Shown: positions 25,793 to 36,444 of the stretch, in pieces
Numbering within the stretch: position 1 is the first letter of the stretch
Layout of the letters: every line of letters starts with the position of its first letter
Source of the DNA: Pseudomonas lactis
GTDB lineage: Bacteria > Pseudomonadota > Gammaproteobacteria > Pseudomonadales > Pseudomonadaceae
Length of the DNA stretch: 64,000 nt
Direction of reading: 5' to 3'
Assembly: GCF_001439845.1 (NCBI RefSeq)
Contig: NZ_JYLO01000020.1
Span: 1 to 64,000, forward strand
Position numbers and translations under genes: made by a program
Notes under the pieces: model-generated
Told to the model about the DNA's origin: nothing
Database searches by the model: none
The model's input: only the letters and a program-made list of their open reading frames with translations

Positions 25793-26905
25793 TCAACGCT
25801 CCAGCAAAATCCGCAACATGCGACGCAACGGCTCAGCCGCGCCCCACAGCAGTTGGTCGCCGACGGTGAACGCGCCGAGGAACTGACTGCCCATGTTCAG
25901 CTTGCGCAGGCGGCCCACCGGTACATTCAGGGTGCCGGTGACCTTGGTCGGGCTCAGCTCCTGCATGCTGATATCGCGGTTGTTCGGCACCAGCTTGACC
26001 CAAGGGTTGTGCTGGCTGATCAACCCTTCGATATCGGCGATTGGCACGTCTTTGTTCAGCTTGATGGTCAGTGCCTGGCTGTGGCAACGCATGGCGCCAA
26101 TGCGCACGCAGATACCATCCACCGGGATCGGGTTCTTGAAGCGACCCAGGATCTTGTTGGTTTCGGCCTGGGCCTTCCACTCTTCGCGGCTCTGGCCGTT
26201 AGGCAGTTCCTTGTCGATCCACGGGATCAAGCTACCGGCCAATGGCACGCCAAAGTTCTCGGTCGGGTAAGCGTCGCTGCGCATGGCCTCGGCCACACGG
26301 CGGTCGATGTCGAGGATGGCGCTGGCCGGGTCAGCCAGTTGATCGGCGACAGCGGCGTGGGTCGCGCCCATCTGCTTGATCAGTTCGCGCATGTTCTGCG
26401 CGCCGGCGCCGGAGGCCGCCTGATAGGTCATGGCGCTCATCCACTCCACCAGGCCCGCTTCGAACAGACCGCCCAGGCCCATCAGCATCAGGCTCACGGT
26501 GCAGTTGCCGCCCACGTAGTTCTTGGTGCCGGCGTCCAGTTGCTGATCGATGACCTTGCGGTTGACCGGATCGAGGATGATCACCGCGTCATCCTGCATG
26601 CGCAGGCTCGAAGCGGCGTCGATCCAGTAACCCTGCCAGCCGGCTTCGCGCAGCTTGGGGAAGACTTCGCTGGTGTAGTCGCCACCCTGGCAGGTCAGGA
26701 TCACGTCGAGGCTCTTCAACTCTTCAATGCTGTAGGCATCCTTGAGCGGGGCAATATCCTTGCCCACGGACGGCCCTTGGCCACCTACGTTCGAAGTGGT
26801 GAAAAACACCGGCTCAATAAGATCGAAATCCTGCTCTTCCAGCATCCGCTGCATGAGCACGGAACCGACCATACCGCGCCAACCGATCAGACCTACACGT
26901 TTCAT
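25793..26905 (-). CDS. asd: Aspartate-semialdehyde dehydrogenase
   Basis: It reduces aspartyl phosphate to aspartate semialdehyde, feeding lysine, diaminopimelate, methionine and threonine. The 370-residue protein has the NADP loop GWRGMVGSVL at 8-17, catalytic Cys135 in GGNCTVSLM, and the QAASGAGAQNMREL segment of the gram-negative form. It is leftward, 64 bases from leuB, and ends at a good terminator. Confidence 0.97.
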   Translation of the reverse strand: MKRVGLIGWRGMVGSVLMQRMLEEQDFDLIEPVFFTTSNVGGQGPSVGKDIAPLKDAYSIEELKSLDVILTCQGGDYTSEVFPKLREAGWQGYWIDAASSLRMQDDAVIILDPVNRKVIDQQLDAGTKNYVGGNCTVSLMLMGLGGLFEAGLVEWMSAMTYQAASGAGAQNMRELIKQMGATHAAVADQLADPASAILDIDRRVAEAMRSDAYPTENFGVPLAGSLIPWIDKELPNGQSREEWKAQAETNKILGRFKNPIPVDGICVRIGAMRCHSQALTIKLNKDVPIADIEGLISQHNPWVKLVPNNRDISMQELSPTKVTGTLNVPVGRLRKLNMGSQFLGAFTVGDQLLWGAAEPLRRMLRILLER

Positions 26906-26969
26906 CGCAACTACACCTTGTTAAAAAGTGGGCCGCCTTGCAGCAACAACTGCAAGCGGGCCCGAGAGA

Positions 26970-28052
<1,083 letters not shown>

Positions 28053-28105
28053 GCGTTCCTCATTTCATCAAGCGACCCGCCCGTGGGCAGGTCGGGAAAA
28101 ATCAA

Positions 28106-28870
28106 TCAGCGTTCGGCGAAGACCACCAGCACATCGGTGCTGAAGGTGCCGTCTGCTTGAATGTCATAATAATCGCGTACTTCCTGGCCCATCGCCTTTT
28201 GCAGCTCCAGGATTGCTGCCCGCAGTACCTCGGGCGTGCGCATGCGCTCGACCCACGAGGTGTATTCCAGGCGCAAGCGCTGGCGGCTGCTGTTGCGTAC
28301 GTGCAGGCCGGCCTCACTCAACTGGCGCATCCACTCAGCGCCGGAGTAATCACGCACGTGGCTGGCGTCGCGCAGCACTTCGACGGTTTGCAGGTAAGTG
28401 TCCAACAGTGGGCTGCCCGGTGACAAGACATCCACAAATGCCGCCACGCCGCCCGGCTTGAGCACCCGACGCACTTCACGCAGGGCCAGGCCGAGGTCGC
28501 TCCAGTGATGGGCCGAATAACGGCTGAACACGAAGTCGAACTCGCCATCGGCGAAGGGCAGCCGCTCGGCGGCGCCGTGCACGGTGCGGATGTTGGCCAG
28601 GTTGCGGTCTTTGGCGGCGGCGGCCACCACGTCGAGCATCTGCTGAGACAGGTCGTAGGCCACCACCTCTTTAACCAGAGGCGCCACGTGGAAGCTGACA
28701 TGACCGGCACCGCAGCCCAGGTCCAGCAGTCGCGCAGCGCCCTGCCCGGCCAGTTCGGCTTGCAGCACGGCGAATTCGGTGCCCTGGGCGTGTACGGCGC
28801 TGCTCAGGTAGGCCGAGGCTTGCTCGCCGAATTGTTTTTGCACGACTTGGGTGTGGGCGGGGGTGGTCAT
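28106..28870 (-). CDS. Class I SAM-dependent methyltransferase
   Basis: The 254-residue protein has SAM motif I DLGCGAGHVSF near residues 50-60, a motif II region (YDLSQQMLDVV), FSRYSAHHW near 120, and VLKPGGVAAFVDV; this is the UbiE/YafE-like layout for small-molecule acceptors. The ATG at 28870 (MTTPAHTQVVQKQF) is preferred over the longer frame, which runs into a REP-like repeat. It sits inside the leucine gene run (leuD - methyltransferase - leuB). The substrate is unknown; the location alone does not show a leucine-related role. Confidence 0.88.
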   Translation of the reverse strand: MTTPAHTQVVQKQFGEQASAYLSSAVHAQGTEFAVLQAELAGQGAARLLDLGCGAGHVSFHVAPLVKEVVAYDLSQQMLDVVAAAAKDRNLANIRTVHGAAERLPFADGEFDFVFSRYSAHHWSDLGLALREVRRVLKPGGVAAFVDVLSPGSPLLDTYLQTVEVLRDASHVRDYSGAEWMRQLSEAGLHVRNSSRQRLRLEYTSWVERMRTPEVLRAAILELQKAMGQEVRDYYDIQADGTFSTDVLVVFAER

Positions 28871-28908
28871 GGTGGCTTTCCTTGGGTTTGTGGTGGTTGC
28901 ACTGGCGC

Positions 28909-28980
28909 TATCGCAGGCAAGCCAGCTCCCACAGTTGGAATGCACTCCAATGTGGGAGTCGGGCTTGCCCGCGATGAGGC
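28909..28980. repeat. REP-like doublet, family B, arms outward
   Basis: TCGCAGGCAAGCCAGCTCCC and an inverted GTGGGAGTCGGGCTTGCCCG lie between leuD and the methyltransferase gene. Confidence 0.75.
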
Positions 28981-28999
28981 CCGCACGGTTTACCGCAAA

Positions 29000-29644
29000 T
29001 CAGGCATCGCGAAACAACCAGGGCTGGCTCGCCCGGTGCTTGGCTTCAAACGCAGCAATCGCATCGCCGTCCTGCAAGGTCAGGCCGATGTCGTCCAGGC
29101 CGTTGATCAGGCAGTGCTTGCGGAAGGCATCCACTTCAAAGTGATACACCTTGCCGTCCGGGCGGGTCACGGTTTGCGCGGCCAGGTCCACCGTCAACTG
29201 GTAGCCGACATTGGCTTCCACTTGCTGGAACAACTCGTCCACTTCAGCGTCGCTCAAGATGATCGGCAACAGGCCGTTCTTGAAGCTGTTGTTGAAAAAG
29301 ATATCGGCGTAGCTCGGCGCGATGATGCTGCGAAAGCCGTACTCTTCCAGGGCCCACGGGGCGTGCTCGCGGCTGGAGCCGCAGCCGAAGTTTTCCCGGG
29401 CCAGCAACACGCTGGCGCCTTGGTAGCGCTCGGCGTTGAGCACAAAGTCCTTGTTCAGTGGGCGCTTGGAGTTGTCCTGATAGGCGTAGCCCACGTCCAG
29501 GTAGCGCCACTCATCGAACAGGTTGGGGCCGAAACCGGTGCGCTTGATCGACTTCAAGAATTGCTTGGGGATGATCTGGTCGGTATCTACGTTGGCACGG
29601 TCCAACGGCGCTACAAGGCCTGTGTGTTGGGTAAAAGCTCTCAT
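29000..29644 (-). CDS. leuD: 3-isopropylmalate dehydratase small subunit
   Basis: With LeuC it isomerises 2- to 3-isopropylmalate. The 214 residues include LVAPLDRANVDTDQIIPKQFL, a family-wide N-terminal signature shown here in part, and NFGCGSSREHAPWAL near residue 80. It starts 10 bases after the leuC stop, so the pair is co-transcribed. Confidence 0.97.
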   Translation of the reverse strand: MRAFTQHTGLVAPLDRANVDTDQIIPKQFLKSIKRTGFGPNLFDEWRYLDVGYAYQDNSKRPLNKDFVLNAERYQGASVLLARENFGCGSSREHAPWALEEYGFRSIIAPSYADIFFNNSFKNGLLPIILSDAEVDELFQQVEANVGYQLTVDLAAQTVTRPDGKVYHFEVDAFRKHCLINGLDDIGLTLQDGDAIAAFEAKHRASQPWLFRDA

Positions 29645-29654
29645 CGGGTTTTCC

Positions 29655-31073
29655 TCAGATCAATTCGCGAACGTCGATGAAACGACCGTTGACGGCAGCG
29701 GCGGCGGCCATGGCCGGGCTCACCAGGTGGGTACGCCCACCCGCGCCTTGGCGCCCTTCGAAGTTACGGTTGGAGGTCGACGCGCAATGCTCGCCCGACT
29801 CCAGGCGGTCCGGGTTCATCGCCAGGCACATCGAGCAGCCCGGCTCACGCCATTCAAAACCGGCTTCGAGGAAGATCTTGTCCAGGCCTTCGGCTTCCGC
29901 CTGGGCTTTAACCAGCCCGGAACCTGGTACCACAATGGCTTGCTTGATGGTCGAGGCCACCTTGCGGCCCTTGGCGATCACCGCCGCGGCGCGCAGGTCT
30001 TCGATCCGCGAGTTGGTGCAGGAGCCGATAAATACGCGGTCCAACTGGATGTCGGTGATCGCCTGGTTGGCGGTCAACCCCATGTATTTCAAGGCGCGCT
30101 CGATGGAGCCGCGCTTGACCAGGTCGGCCTCTTTGGCCGGGTCCGGCACGTTCTGGTCAACGGCCAATACCATTTCCGGCGAAGTGCCCCAGCTGACTTG
30201 CGGCTTGATCTGCGCAGCGTCGAGTTCGACCACGGTGTCGAACACCGCATCGGCGTCGGAGACCAGGTCTTTCCAGGCTTCGACGGCGGCGTCCCAATCG
30301 GCGCCTTGCGGCGCGAACGGGCGACCCTTGACGTATTCGACGGTCTTTTCGTCCGCCGCCACCATGCCCACGCGGGCACCGGCTTCGATGGACATGTTGC
30401 AGATGGTCATGCGGCCTTCGATGGACAGGTCGCGGATTGCACTGCCGGCGAACTCGATGGCATGGCCGTTACCACCGGCAGTGCCGATCTTGCCGATCAC
30501 GGCCAGTACGATGTCCTTGGCGGTCACGCCAAACGGCAATTGGCCTTCGACGCGTACCAACATGTTCTTCATTTTCTTGGCCACCAGGCACTGGGTGGCA
30601 AATACGTGTTCCACCTCGGAAGTGCCGATGCCATGGGCCAGGGCGCCGAACGCACCATGGGTGGAGGTATGGGAGTCACCGCAGACCACGGTCATGCCCG
30701 GCAAGGTTGCACCCTGCTCCGGGCCGATGACATGGACGATGCCTTGGCGCACGTCGTTCATCTTGAATTCGGTGATGCCGTACTCGTCGCAATAGTCGTC
30801 GAGGGTCTGCACCTGCAACCGCGAGACCTGGTCGGCAATGGCTTCGATGCCGCCCTTGCGCTCAGGCGTGGTGGGCACGTTGTGGTCCGGCGTGGCGATG
30901 ATGGAGTCGACGCGCCAAGGCTTGCGCCCGGCCAGTCGCAGGCCTTCGAACGCTTGGGGCGAGGTCACTTCATGGATGATGTGACGGTCGATATAGATCA
31001 GCGACGATCCATCATCGCGACGTTTCACTTCATGGGAATCCCAAAGCTTGTCGTAAAGCGTTTTGCCGGCCAT
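29655..31073 (-). CDS. leuC: 3-isopropylmalate dehydratase large subunit
   Basis: This is the aconitase-family subunit bearing the 4Fe-4S cluster. The three cluster cysteines are visible in VFIGSCTNSR and CSMCLAMNPD, and the N-terminus MAGKTLYDKLWDSHEV is typical. The start at 31073 gives the usual 472 residues; the longer frame is not needed. It heads the leftward leuC-leuD transcript and is divergent from the LysR gene at 31214. Confidence 0.97.
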   Translation of the reverse strand: MAGKTLYDKLWDSHEVKRRDDGSSLIYIDRHIIHEVTSPQAFEGLRLAGRKPWRVDSIIATPDHNVPTTPERKGGIEAIADQVSRLQVQTLDDYCDEYGITEFKMNDVRQGIVHVIGPEQGATLPGMTVVCGDSHTSTHGAFGALAHGIGTSEVEHVFATQCLVAKKMKNMLVRVEGQLPFGVTAKDIVLAVIGKIGTAGGNGHAIEFAGSAIRDLSIEGRMTICNMSIEAGARVGMVAADEKTVEYVKGRPFAPQGADWDAAVEAWKDLVSDADAVFDTVVELDAAQIKPQVSWGTSPEMVLAVDQNVPDPAKEADLVKRGSIERALKYMGLTANQAITDIQLDRVFIGSCTNSRIEDLRAAAVIAKGRKVASTIKQAIVVPGSGLVKAQAEAEGLDKIFLEAGFEWREPGCSMCLAMNPDRLESGEHCASTSNRNFEGRQGAGGRTHLVSPAMAAAAAVNGRFIDVRELI

Positions 31074-31213
31074 CAGTCGGTCCTCATCAGCGGTGCTTCT
31101 ATACGCCGGGCTTTTCAATAACCCTTTGGCTTGTGAGGCTGATGGTATGGCGCTACATTAAATAACTCAAATTCATATTTTTTATGCTTTGGATTACCAA
31201 CTGGAATAGCACC

Positions 31214-32104
31214 ATGGACCTGGCCAACCTCAACGCCTTTATCGCCATCGCCGAAACCGGCAGTTTCTCCGGCGCCGGCGAACGCCTGCACCTGACCCAG
31301 CCGGCTATCAGCAAGCGCATCGCCGGTTTGGAACAACAATTGAAGGTTCGGCTGTTCGACCGCCTGGGCCGTGAAGTCGGCTTGACCGAGGCCGGGCGGG
31401 CTTTGCTGCCACGCGCTTATCAAATCCTCAACGTGCTGGACGACACCCGCCGCGCCCTCACCAACCTCACCGGCGAGGTCAGCGGGCGCCTGACCCTGGC
31501 CACCAGCCACCATATCGGCCTGCACCGCCTGCCACCGGTCCTGCGCACTTTCACGCGGCAATACCCGAATGTGGCGCTGGATATTCAGTTTCTGGATTCA
31601 GAAGTGGCCTACGAAGAAATCCTCCACGGCCGTGCGGAAGTCGCGGTGATCACCCTGGCGCCAGAGCCCCACAACCTGGTGCAAGCTACCCGTGTGTGGG
31701 ACGACCCGCTGGATTTTGTGGTGGCGCCCGAACACAGCCTGATCAGCAACGGCTCCGTCAGCCTGGCCGATATCGCCGGGCATCCGGCGGTATTTCCCGG
31801 CGGCAACACCTTTACCCACCATATTGTCAGCCGCCTGTTCGAGGCCCAGGGCCTCACACCTAATATTGCGATGAGCACTAACTACCTGGAAACCATCAAG
31901 ATGATGGTCTCCATCGGCCTGGCCTGGAGCGTGTTGCCGCGCACCATGCTCGATGATCAGGTGGCAAGTATCGCTTTGCCGGGCATACAGCTCAGTCGCC
32001 AGCTAGGCTATATCGTGCACACCGAAAGGACGCTGTCGAACGCTGCGCGGGCTTTCATGAGCCTGTTGGATGCACAGGTCGATCTGCCAGGGTTACCGGC
32101 ATGA
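31214..32104 (+). CDS. LysR-family regulator divergent from leuCD
   Basis: This is a 296-residue LysR-type activator with an N-terminal helix-turn-helix (LNAFIAIAETGSFSGAGERL, residues about 4-50) and a periplasmic-binding-protein-like effector domain. The ATG at 31214 opens the standard MDLANL start. The 140-base divergent gap to leuC is AT-rich, where LysR proteins usually bind. Divergence suggests it controls leuCD, as I recall for other Pseudomonas, but no box is certain and the effector is not readable. Confidence 0.9.
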   Translation: MDLANLNAFIAIAETGSFSGAGERLHLTQPAISKRIAGLEQQLKVRLFDRLGREVGLTEAGRALLPRAYQILNVLDDTRRALTNLTGEVSGRLTLATSHHIGLHRLPPVLRTFTRQYPNVALDIQFLDSEVAYEEILHGRAEVAVITLAPEPHNLVQATRVWDDPLDFVVAPEHSLISNGSVSLADIAGHPAVFPGGNTFTHHIVSRLFEAQGLTPNIAMSTNYLETIKMMVSIGLAWSVLPRTMLDDQVASIALPGIQLSRQLGYIVHTERTLSNAARAFMSLLDAQVDLPGLPA

Positions 32105-32170
32105 CACTGTGTGGGCCAGGGGTTTAGGTCAAACCGCGCGGTTTTCTCAATGAGCCAAGGCCCTTTGATA

Positions 32171-35100
32171 ATGCGCAACCCCGTTGACCCGGTTCCACCC
32201 CTGCCCCGCATCTACGCCCTGGACCCTCAAGCGGCGGAACAAAGCTGGGACAGTGCCCCGCAACTGCTGACGGCCCTCAATGCCGCGCGACTGGGTGCCT
32301 GGTCCTGGGAAATCGACACGGGAAGAATCAGCTGGTCGCGGGGTACCCAGGCGTTATTCGGCTTTGACCCGCGCCAGCCTCTGCCCAAGGACCTCGACTA
32401 CCTCGACCTGCTGGCCCCACAAGACAGTGCGCGGGTGGTGCGCGGCTTTCATGCGGTGCTCGCCGGAGAGCCGCTCGACCGCGCCATGCACCACCGCATC
32501 CAATGGCCCGATGGCAGCCAGCACTGGCTGGAAATCAGCGGCAGCCTGGTTCCCGACAAAGCCGGACGGCGGCGCATGATCGGGGTGATCCGCGAGATCA
32601 CCCACCAACGCGACCGTGAACACGCCCTCAGCCATTCGGAAAAGCGCTTTGCCACCCTGTTCCACCTGTGCCCGAACATGGTACTGCTGACGCGTCAGGC
32701 TGACGGTTTGATCAGCGAAGCCAACCAGTATTTCGAGATGCTGTTCGGTTGGCCGGTGGCCGATGCCATCGGCCGCACCACCCTGGAACTGGGCTTGTGG
32801 CGCCACCCGGAACAGCGTGCGCTGCTGGTCAAGGCCACGCAGCGCAAGGGGGAACCCATCACCATGGAAGTGCAGTTCTGCGCCAGCAACGGCCAGATCC
32901 ATGACGGCACCCTCAGCGCGCAAAAGGTCGAACTGGACGGCGAGGCGTACCTGATCAGCACGTTCCTGGACACCACCGAACGTAAAAACGCCGAGCAAGC
33001 ACTCAAGGACAGCCAGGAGCGCCTGGACCTGGCCCTGGATTCCGCGCAACTGGGCACCTGGGATTGGCACATCCCCAGCGGCATGCTCTACGGCTCAGCG
33101 CGTGCCGCCCAGTTGCACGGGCTGGAACCCGCGCCGTTCCATGAATCCTTCGATGCGTTTTTTGAGGGCATGTCCGATGAAGACCGCGAGGGCATGCGCC
33201 ATGCGTACCGCAGTCTGCGCGAAGGCCCGGACGGCAACTATCAGTTGACCTACCGCGTGCAAATGGAAGACGGCAGCCCGCGCTACCTGGAGAGCCGCGC
33301 ACGCCTGTATCGCGATGAATCAGGCAAGCCCCTGCGCATGGCCGGCACCTTGCTGGACATCACCGACCAGGTCGAGCGCGAGCAACGGCTGACCGCCTCG
33401 GAAGAGAAGTTCGCCAGCCTGTTCCAGGCCAGCCCCGACCCGATCTGCGTCACCTGCCTGGAGAGCGGCGCGTTTATCGAGATCAACCCGGCGTTTACCC
33501 AGACGTTTGGCTTTACAGCCGCCGAAGTACTGGACAAAAGCGCCGAACAAATCGGCCTGTGGGACGACTCCAGCAAGCGCCTGCAGCGCATCGAGCAGGT
33601 GATTCGCGAACAGGCCCTGAGCAATGTGGCTATCGTGGTGCATCACAAGGACGGCCAAAGCCTGACCTGCATGATTTCCAGCCGCTTGATCAAGGTCAGC
33701 GACCAGCCGTGCATCGTCACCACGCTGCGCGATATTACCCAGCAGCAACGCTCGGAAGCCGCACTCAAGGCCAGTGAAGAGAAGTTCGCCAAGGCGTTTC
33801 ACTCCAGCCCCGACGCGATTTCCATCACCGAACGCGACACCGGCCGTTATGTGGAGGTCAACGACGGCTTTTGCCGCCTGACCGGTTACCGCACCGAAGA
33901 GGCCATCGGCCTGACCCTGTACCAGATCGGCATCTGGGCCGATGAAAACCAACGCGCCGCACTGTTGGCCGAGTTGCAGATCAAGGGCCGCATCCACCAC
34001 CTGGAAATGCTCTGGCGCAACAAGCGCGGCGAGGTACTGGCGGTGGAGGTGTCAGTGGAGCCGATCACCTTGAATGAAACCCCCTGTCTGCTGCTGACCG
34101 CGCGGGATGTAAGCCTATTGAAGAATGCCCAGGCGCAGATCCGTCACCTGGCCTATCACGACCCGCTGACCAACCTGCCAAACCGTGCGCTGCTGATGGA
34201 CCGCCTGAGCCAGCAGATCGCCCTGCTCAAGCGCCACAACCTGCGCGGCGCCCTGCTGTTTCTGGACCTGGACCACTTCAAACACATCAACGACTCCCTC
34301 GGCCACCCCGTTGGCGACACCGTGCTGAAAATCGTCACCGCGCGCCTGGAGGCCAGCGTGCGCATGGAGGACACCGTGGCGCGCCTGGGCGGCGATGAGT
34401 TTGTGGTATTGCTCAGCGGCCTGGAGGGCACCCGCCAGACGGTCAGCAGCCAGGTGCAAGCGCTGGCCGATACCCTGCGCGAATTGCTCTCGGAACCGAT
34501 GTTTCTCGACGGTCACCGGCTGCAGGTCACGCCCAGCATCGGCGTGGCGCTGATCCCCGACCACGGCACCACCCCTGCCGATCTGCTCAAGCGCGCCGAC
34601 ATCGCCCTGTACCGCGCCAAGGACTCCGGGCGCAACACCACGCAGATGTTCCACAACAGCATGCAAAGAACCGCTAGCGAACGCCTGCGCATGGAGACTG
34701 ACTTGCGCCTGGCCTTGTCACGCGGCGAATTCAGCGTGCATTACCAGCCCCAGGTGGATGCGCGCGGCAACCGGATAGTCGGCGCCGAGGCCCTGGTGCG
34801 CTGGCAGCATCCACAATTGGGCGCGCAGTCACCGACGGAATTCATCAAGGTATTGGAAGACAGCGGCCTGATCCTGGAGGTCGGCACCTGGATTCTCGAT
34901 GAAGCCTGCGGCGCCTTTGCCCAGTTGATTGCCGACGGCTTGGTGGACCCGCTCAATTTCAGCCTGTGCGTGAACATCAGTCCCCGGCAGTTTCGCCAGA
35001 ACGACTTTGTGGAACGGGTGGAGCACAGCCTCAAGCAACACGGTTTGCCGTTCAGCCTGCTGAAACTGGAAATTACCGAAGGCATCGTGATCCAGAACCT

Positions 35101-35470
35101 GGACGACACGGTGGTGAAGATGCGCCGCCTGAAAAAACTCGGCGTGAGCTTTGCGATGGATGATTTCGGTACCGGCTATTCATCCCTGACCTACCTCAAG
35201 CGCCTGCCGGTGGACGCGCTGAAGATTGATCAGTCGTTCGTGCGCGATGCGACCCACGACCCCAATGATGCGGAAATCATCCGCGCCATTGTGGCCATGG
35301 CCCGCAGCCTGAACCTGGAAGTCATCGCCGAGGGGGTGGAAACCCTGGAGCAACTGGCGTTCCTGCAAAAGCTCGGCTGCCATTTATTCCAGGGGTATTT
35401 GCACAGCCGACCGTTGCCGATCGAGGGGTTCAGGCGGCTGCTGGATGAGGCATACCCAGCAGGCGGCTGA
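32171..35470 (+). CDS. Five-PAS GGDEF-EAL c-di-GMP signalling protein
   Basis: This is a cytoplasmic multidomain sensor of about 1,099 residues. Five tandem PAS domains (roughly residues 20-135, 140-260, 265-385, 390-510 and 515-640) are followed by GGDEF and EAL domains. The diguanylate cyclase site is intact (LGGDEF) with an inhibitory-site RMED five residues before it. The EAL domain also looks active: GAEALVRW, KLEITEG, DDFGTGYSS, KIDQSFV and IAEGVE. No membrane helix or signal is seen. Starts at 32150 and a GTG at 32111 are possible; 32171 (MRNPVDP) is chosen without strong ribosome-site support. Its 3' end overlaps the convergent dusC by 41 bases. Confidence 0.92.
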   Translation: MRNPVDPVPPLPRIYALDPQAAEQSWDSAPQLLTALNAARLGAWSWEIDTGRISWSRGTQALFGFDPRQPLPKDLDYLDLLAPQDSARVVRGFHAVLAGEPLDRAMHHRIQWPDGSQHWLEISGSLVPDKAGRRRMIGVIREITHQRDREHALSHSEKRFATLFHLCPNMVLLTRQADGLISEANQYFEMLFGWPVADAIGRTTLELGLWRHPEQRALLVKATQRKGEPITMEVQFCASNGQIHDGTLSAQKVELDGEAYLISTFLDTTERKNAEQALKDSQERLDLALDSAQLGTWDWHIPSGMLYGSARAAQLHGLEPAPFHESFDAFFEGMSDEDREGMRHAYRSLREGPDGNYQLTYRVQMEDGSPRYLESRARLYRDESGKPLRMAGTLLDITDQVEREQRLTASEEKFASLFQASPDPICVTCLESGAFIEINPAFTQTFGFTAAEVLDKSAEQIGLWDDSSKRLQRIEQVIREQALSNVAIVVHHKDGQSLTCMISSRLIKVSDQPCIVTTLRDITQQQRSEAALKASEEKFAKAFHSSPDAISITERDTGRYVEVNDGFCRLTGYRTEEAIGLTLYQIGIWADENQRAALLAELQIKGRIHHLEMLWRNKRGEVLAVEVSVEPITLNETPCLLLTARDVSLLKNAQAQIRHLAYHDPLTNLPNRALLMDRLSQQIALLKRHNLRGALLFLDLDHFKHINDSLGHPVGDTVLKIVTARLEASVRMEDTVARLGGDEFVVLLSGLEGTRQTVSSQVQALADTLRELLSEPMFLDGHRLQVTPSIGVALIPDHGTTPADLLKRADIALYRAKDSGRNTTQMFHNSMQRTASERLRMETDLRLALSRGEFSVHYQPQVDARGNRIVGAEALVRWQHPQLGAQSPTEFIKVLEDSGLILEVGTWILDEACGAFAQLIADGLVDPLNFSLCVNISPRQFRQNDFVERVEHSLKQHGLPFSLLKLEITEGIVIQNLDDTVVKMRRLKKLGVSFAMDDFGTGYSSLTYLKRLPVDALKIDQSFVRDATHDPNDAEIIRAIVAMARSLNLEVIAEGVETLEQLAFLQKLGCHLFQGYLHSRPLPIEGFRRLLDEAYPAGG

Positions 35471-36389
35471 CTTGGCCCAAGTCCGTCTCGCGGCGCAGGG
35501 CCGTGAACAACTCCACTGCCTCCGGGTAGTTGCGCGTGAGCATCGCCAGCCACTGTTTCAAGCGGCCGGGCGCCTGCTTTTCCGTGAGTTGCGCCACCGA
35601 CTGGCGCCAGAACTCCTGAAGCATCGGCTGCATCTGCGCCCAGGTCATCTCGACCACGTCTTCGCCGGCCTTGGCCGCCACAATCTGCCGCGCCAGGTCG
35701 GGCCGCGCCACCAGGCCACGGCCCAGCATGATGTCTTCGGCGCCGCTGATTTCGCGGCAGCGCTTCCAGTCTTCGACGCTCCAGATATCGCCATTGGCAA
35801 ACACCGGCACCTTGACCACGTCCTGCACCCGCGGGATCCATTCCCAATGGGCCGGCGGCTTGTAGCCATCGGCCTTGGTGCGCGCATGCACTACGATATG
35901 CGCCGCGCCGCCCTCGGCCAGGGCCGTGGCGCACACCAGCGCGCCATCCGGGCTGTCGAAGCCCAGGCGCATCTTGGCGGTCACGGGAATATGCGCCGGT
36001 ACGGCACGACGCACATGCTCGACGATCTGGTTGAGCAGCTCCGGCTCCTTGAGCAGCACCGCGCCACCTCGGGATTTATTCACGGTCTTGGCCGGGCAAC
36101 CGAAGTTCAGGTCGATGACCTCAGAGCCCAGCTCACAGGCCAGGGCGGCATTTTCCGCCAGGCACACCGGGTCAGAACCGAGCAACTGCACCCGCAACGG
36201 CACACCCGCCGCCGTGTGGGCACCGTGCAGCAGTTCAGGCGCGAGCTTGTGGAAATAGGCAGGCGTGAGCAGGCGGTCGTTGACCCGAATAAATTCGGTC
36301 ACGCACCAGTCGATACCGCCCACGTGGGTCAACACGTCCCGCAGGATGTTGTCGACCAACCCCTCCATGGGCGCCAAAGCAATTTGCAT
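35430..36389 (-). CDS. dusC: tRNA-dihydrouridine(16) synthase
   Basis: This FMN enzyme reduces U16 in the tRNA D-loop. The 319-residue protein starts MQIALAPMEG, has the catalytic Cys98 in NFGCPAKTVNKSRGG and KMRLGFD for FMN and substrate, and a C-terminal helical tRNA-binding domain. A longer start (MFS) is rejected because MQIALAPMEG matches the family start. Confidence 0.95.
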   Translation of the reverse strand: MQIALAPMEGLVDNILRDVLTHVGGIDWCVTEFIRVNDRLLTPAYFHKLAPELLHGAHTAAGVPLRVQLLGSDPVCLAENAALACELGSEVIDLNFGCPAKTVNKSRGGAVLLKEPELLNQIVEHVRRAVPAHIPVTAKMRLGFDSPDGALVCATALAEGGAAHIVVHARTKADGYKPPAHWEWIPRVQDVVKVPVFANGDIWSVEDWKRCREISGAEDIMLGRGLVARPDLARQIVAAKAGEDVVEMTWAQMQPMLQEFWRQSVAQLTEKQAPGRLKQWLAMLTRNYPEAVELFTALRRETDLGQVSRLLGMPHPAAA

Positions 36390-36444
36390 GGAAAACACTC
36401 AACAAAAATCGTGGCGCAGTTTACTGGGTTTCCAGCGGCAACCG

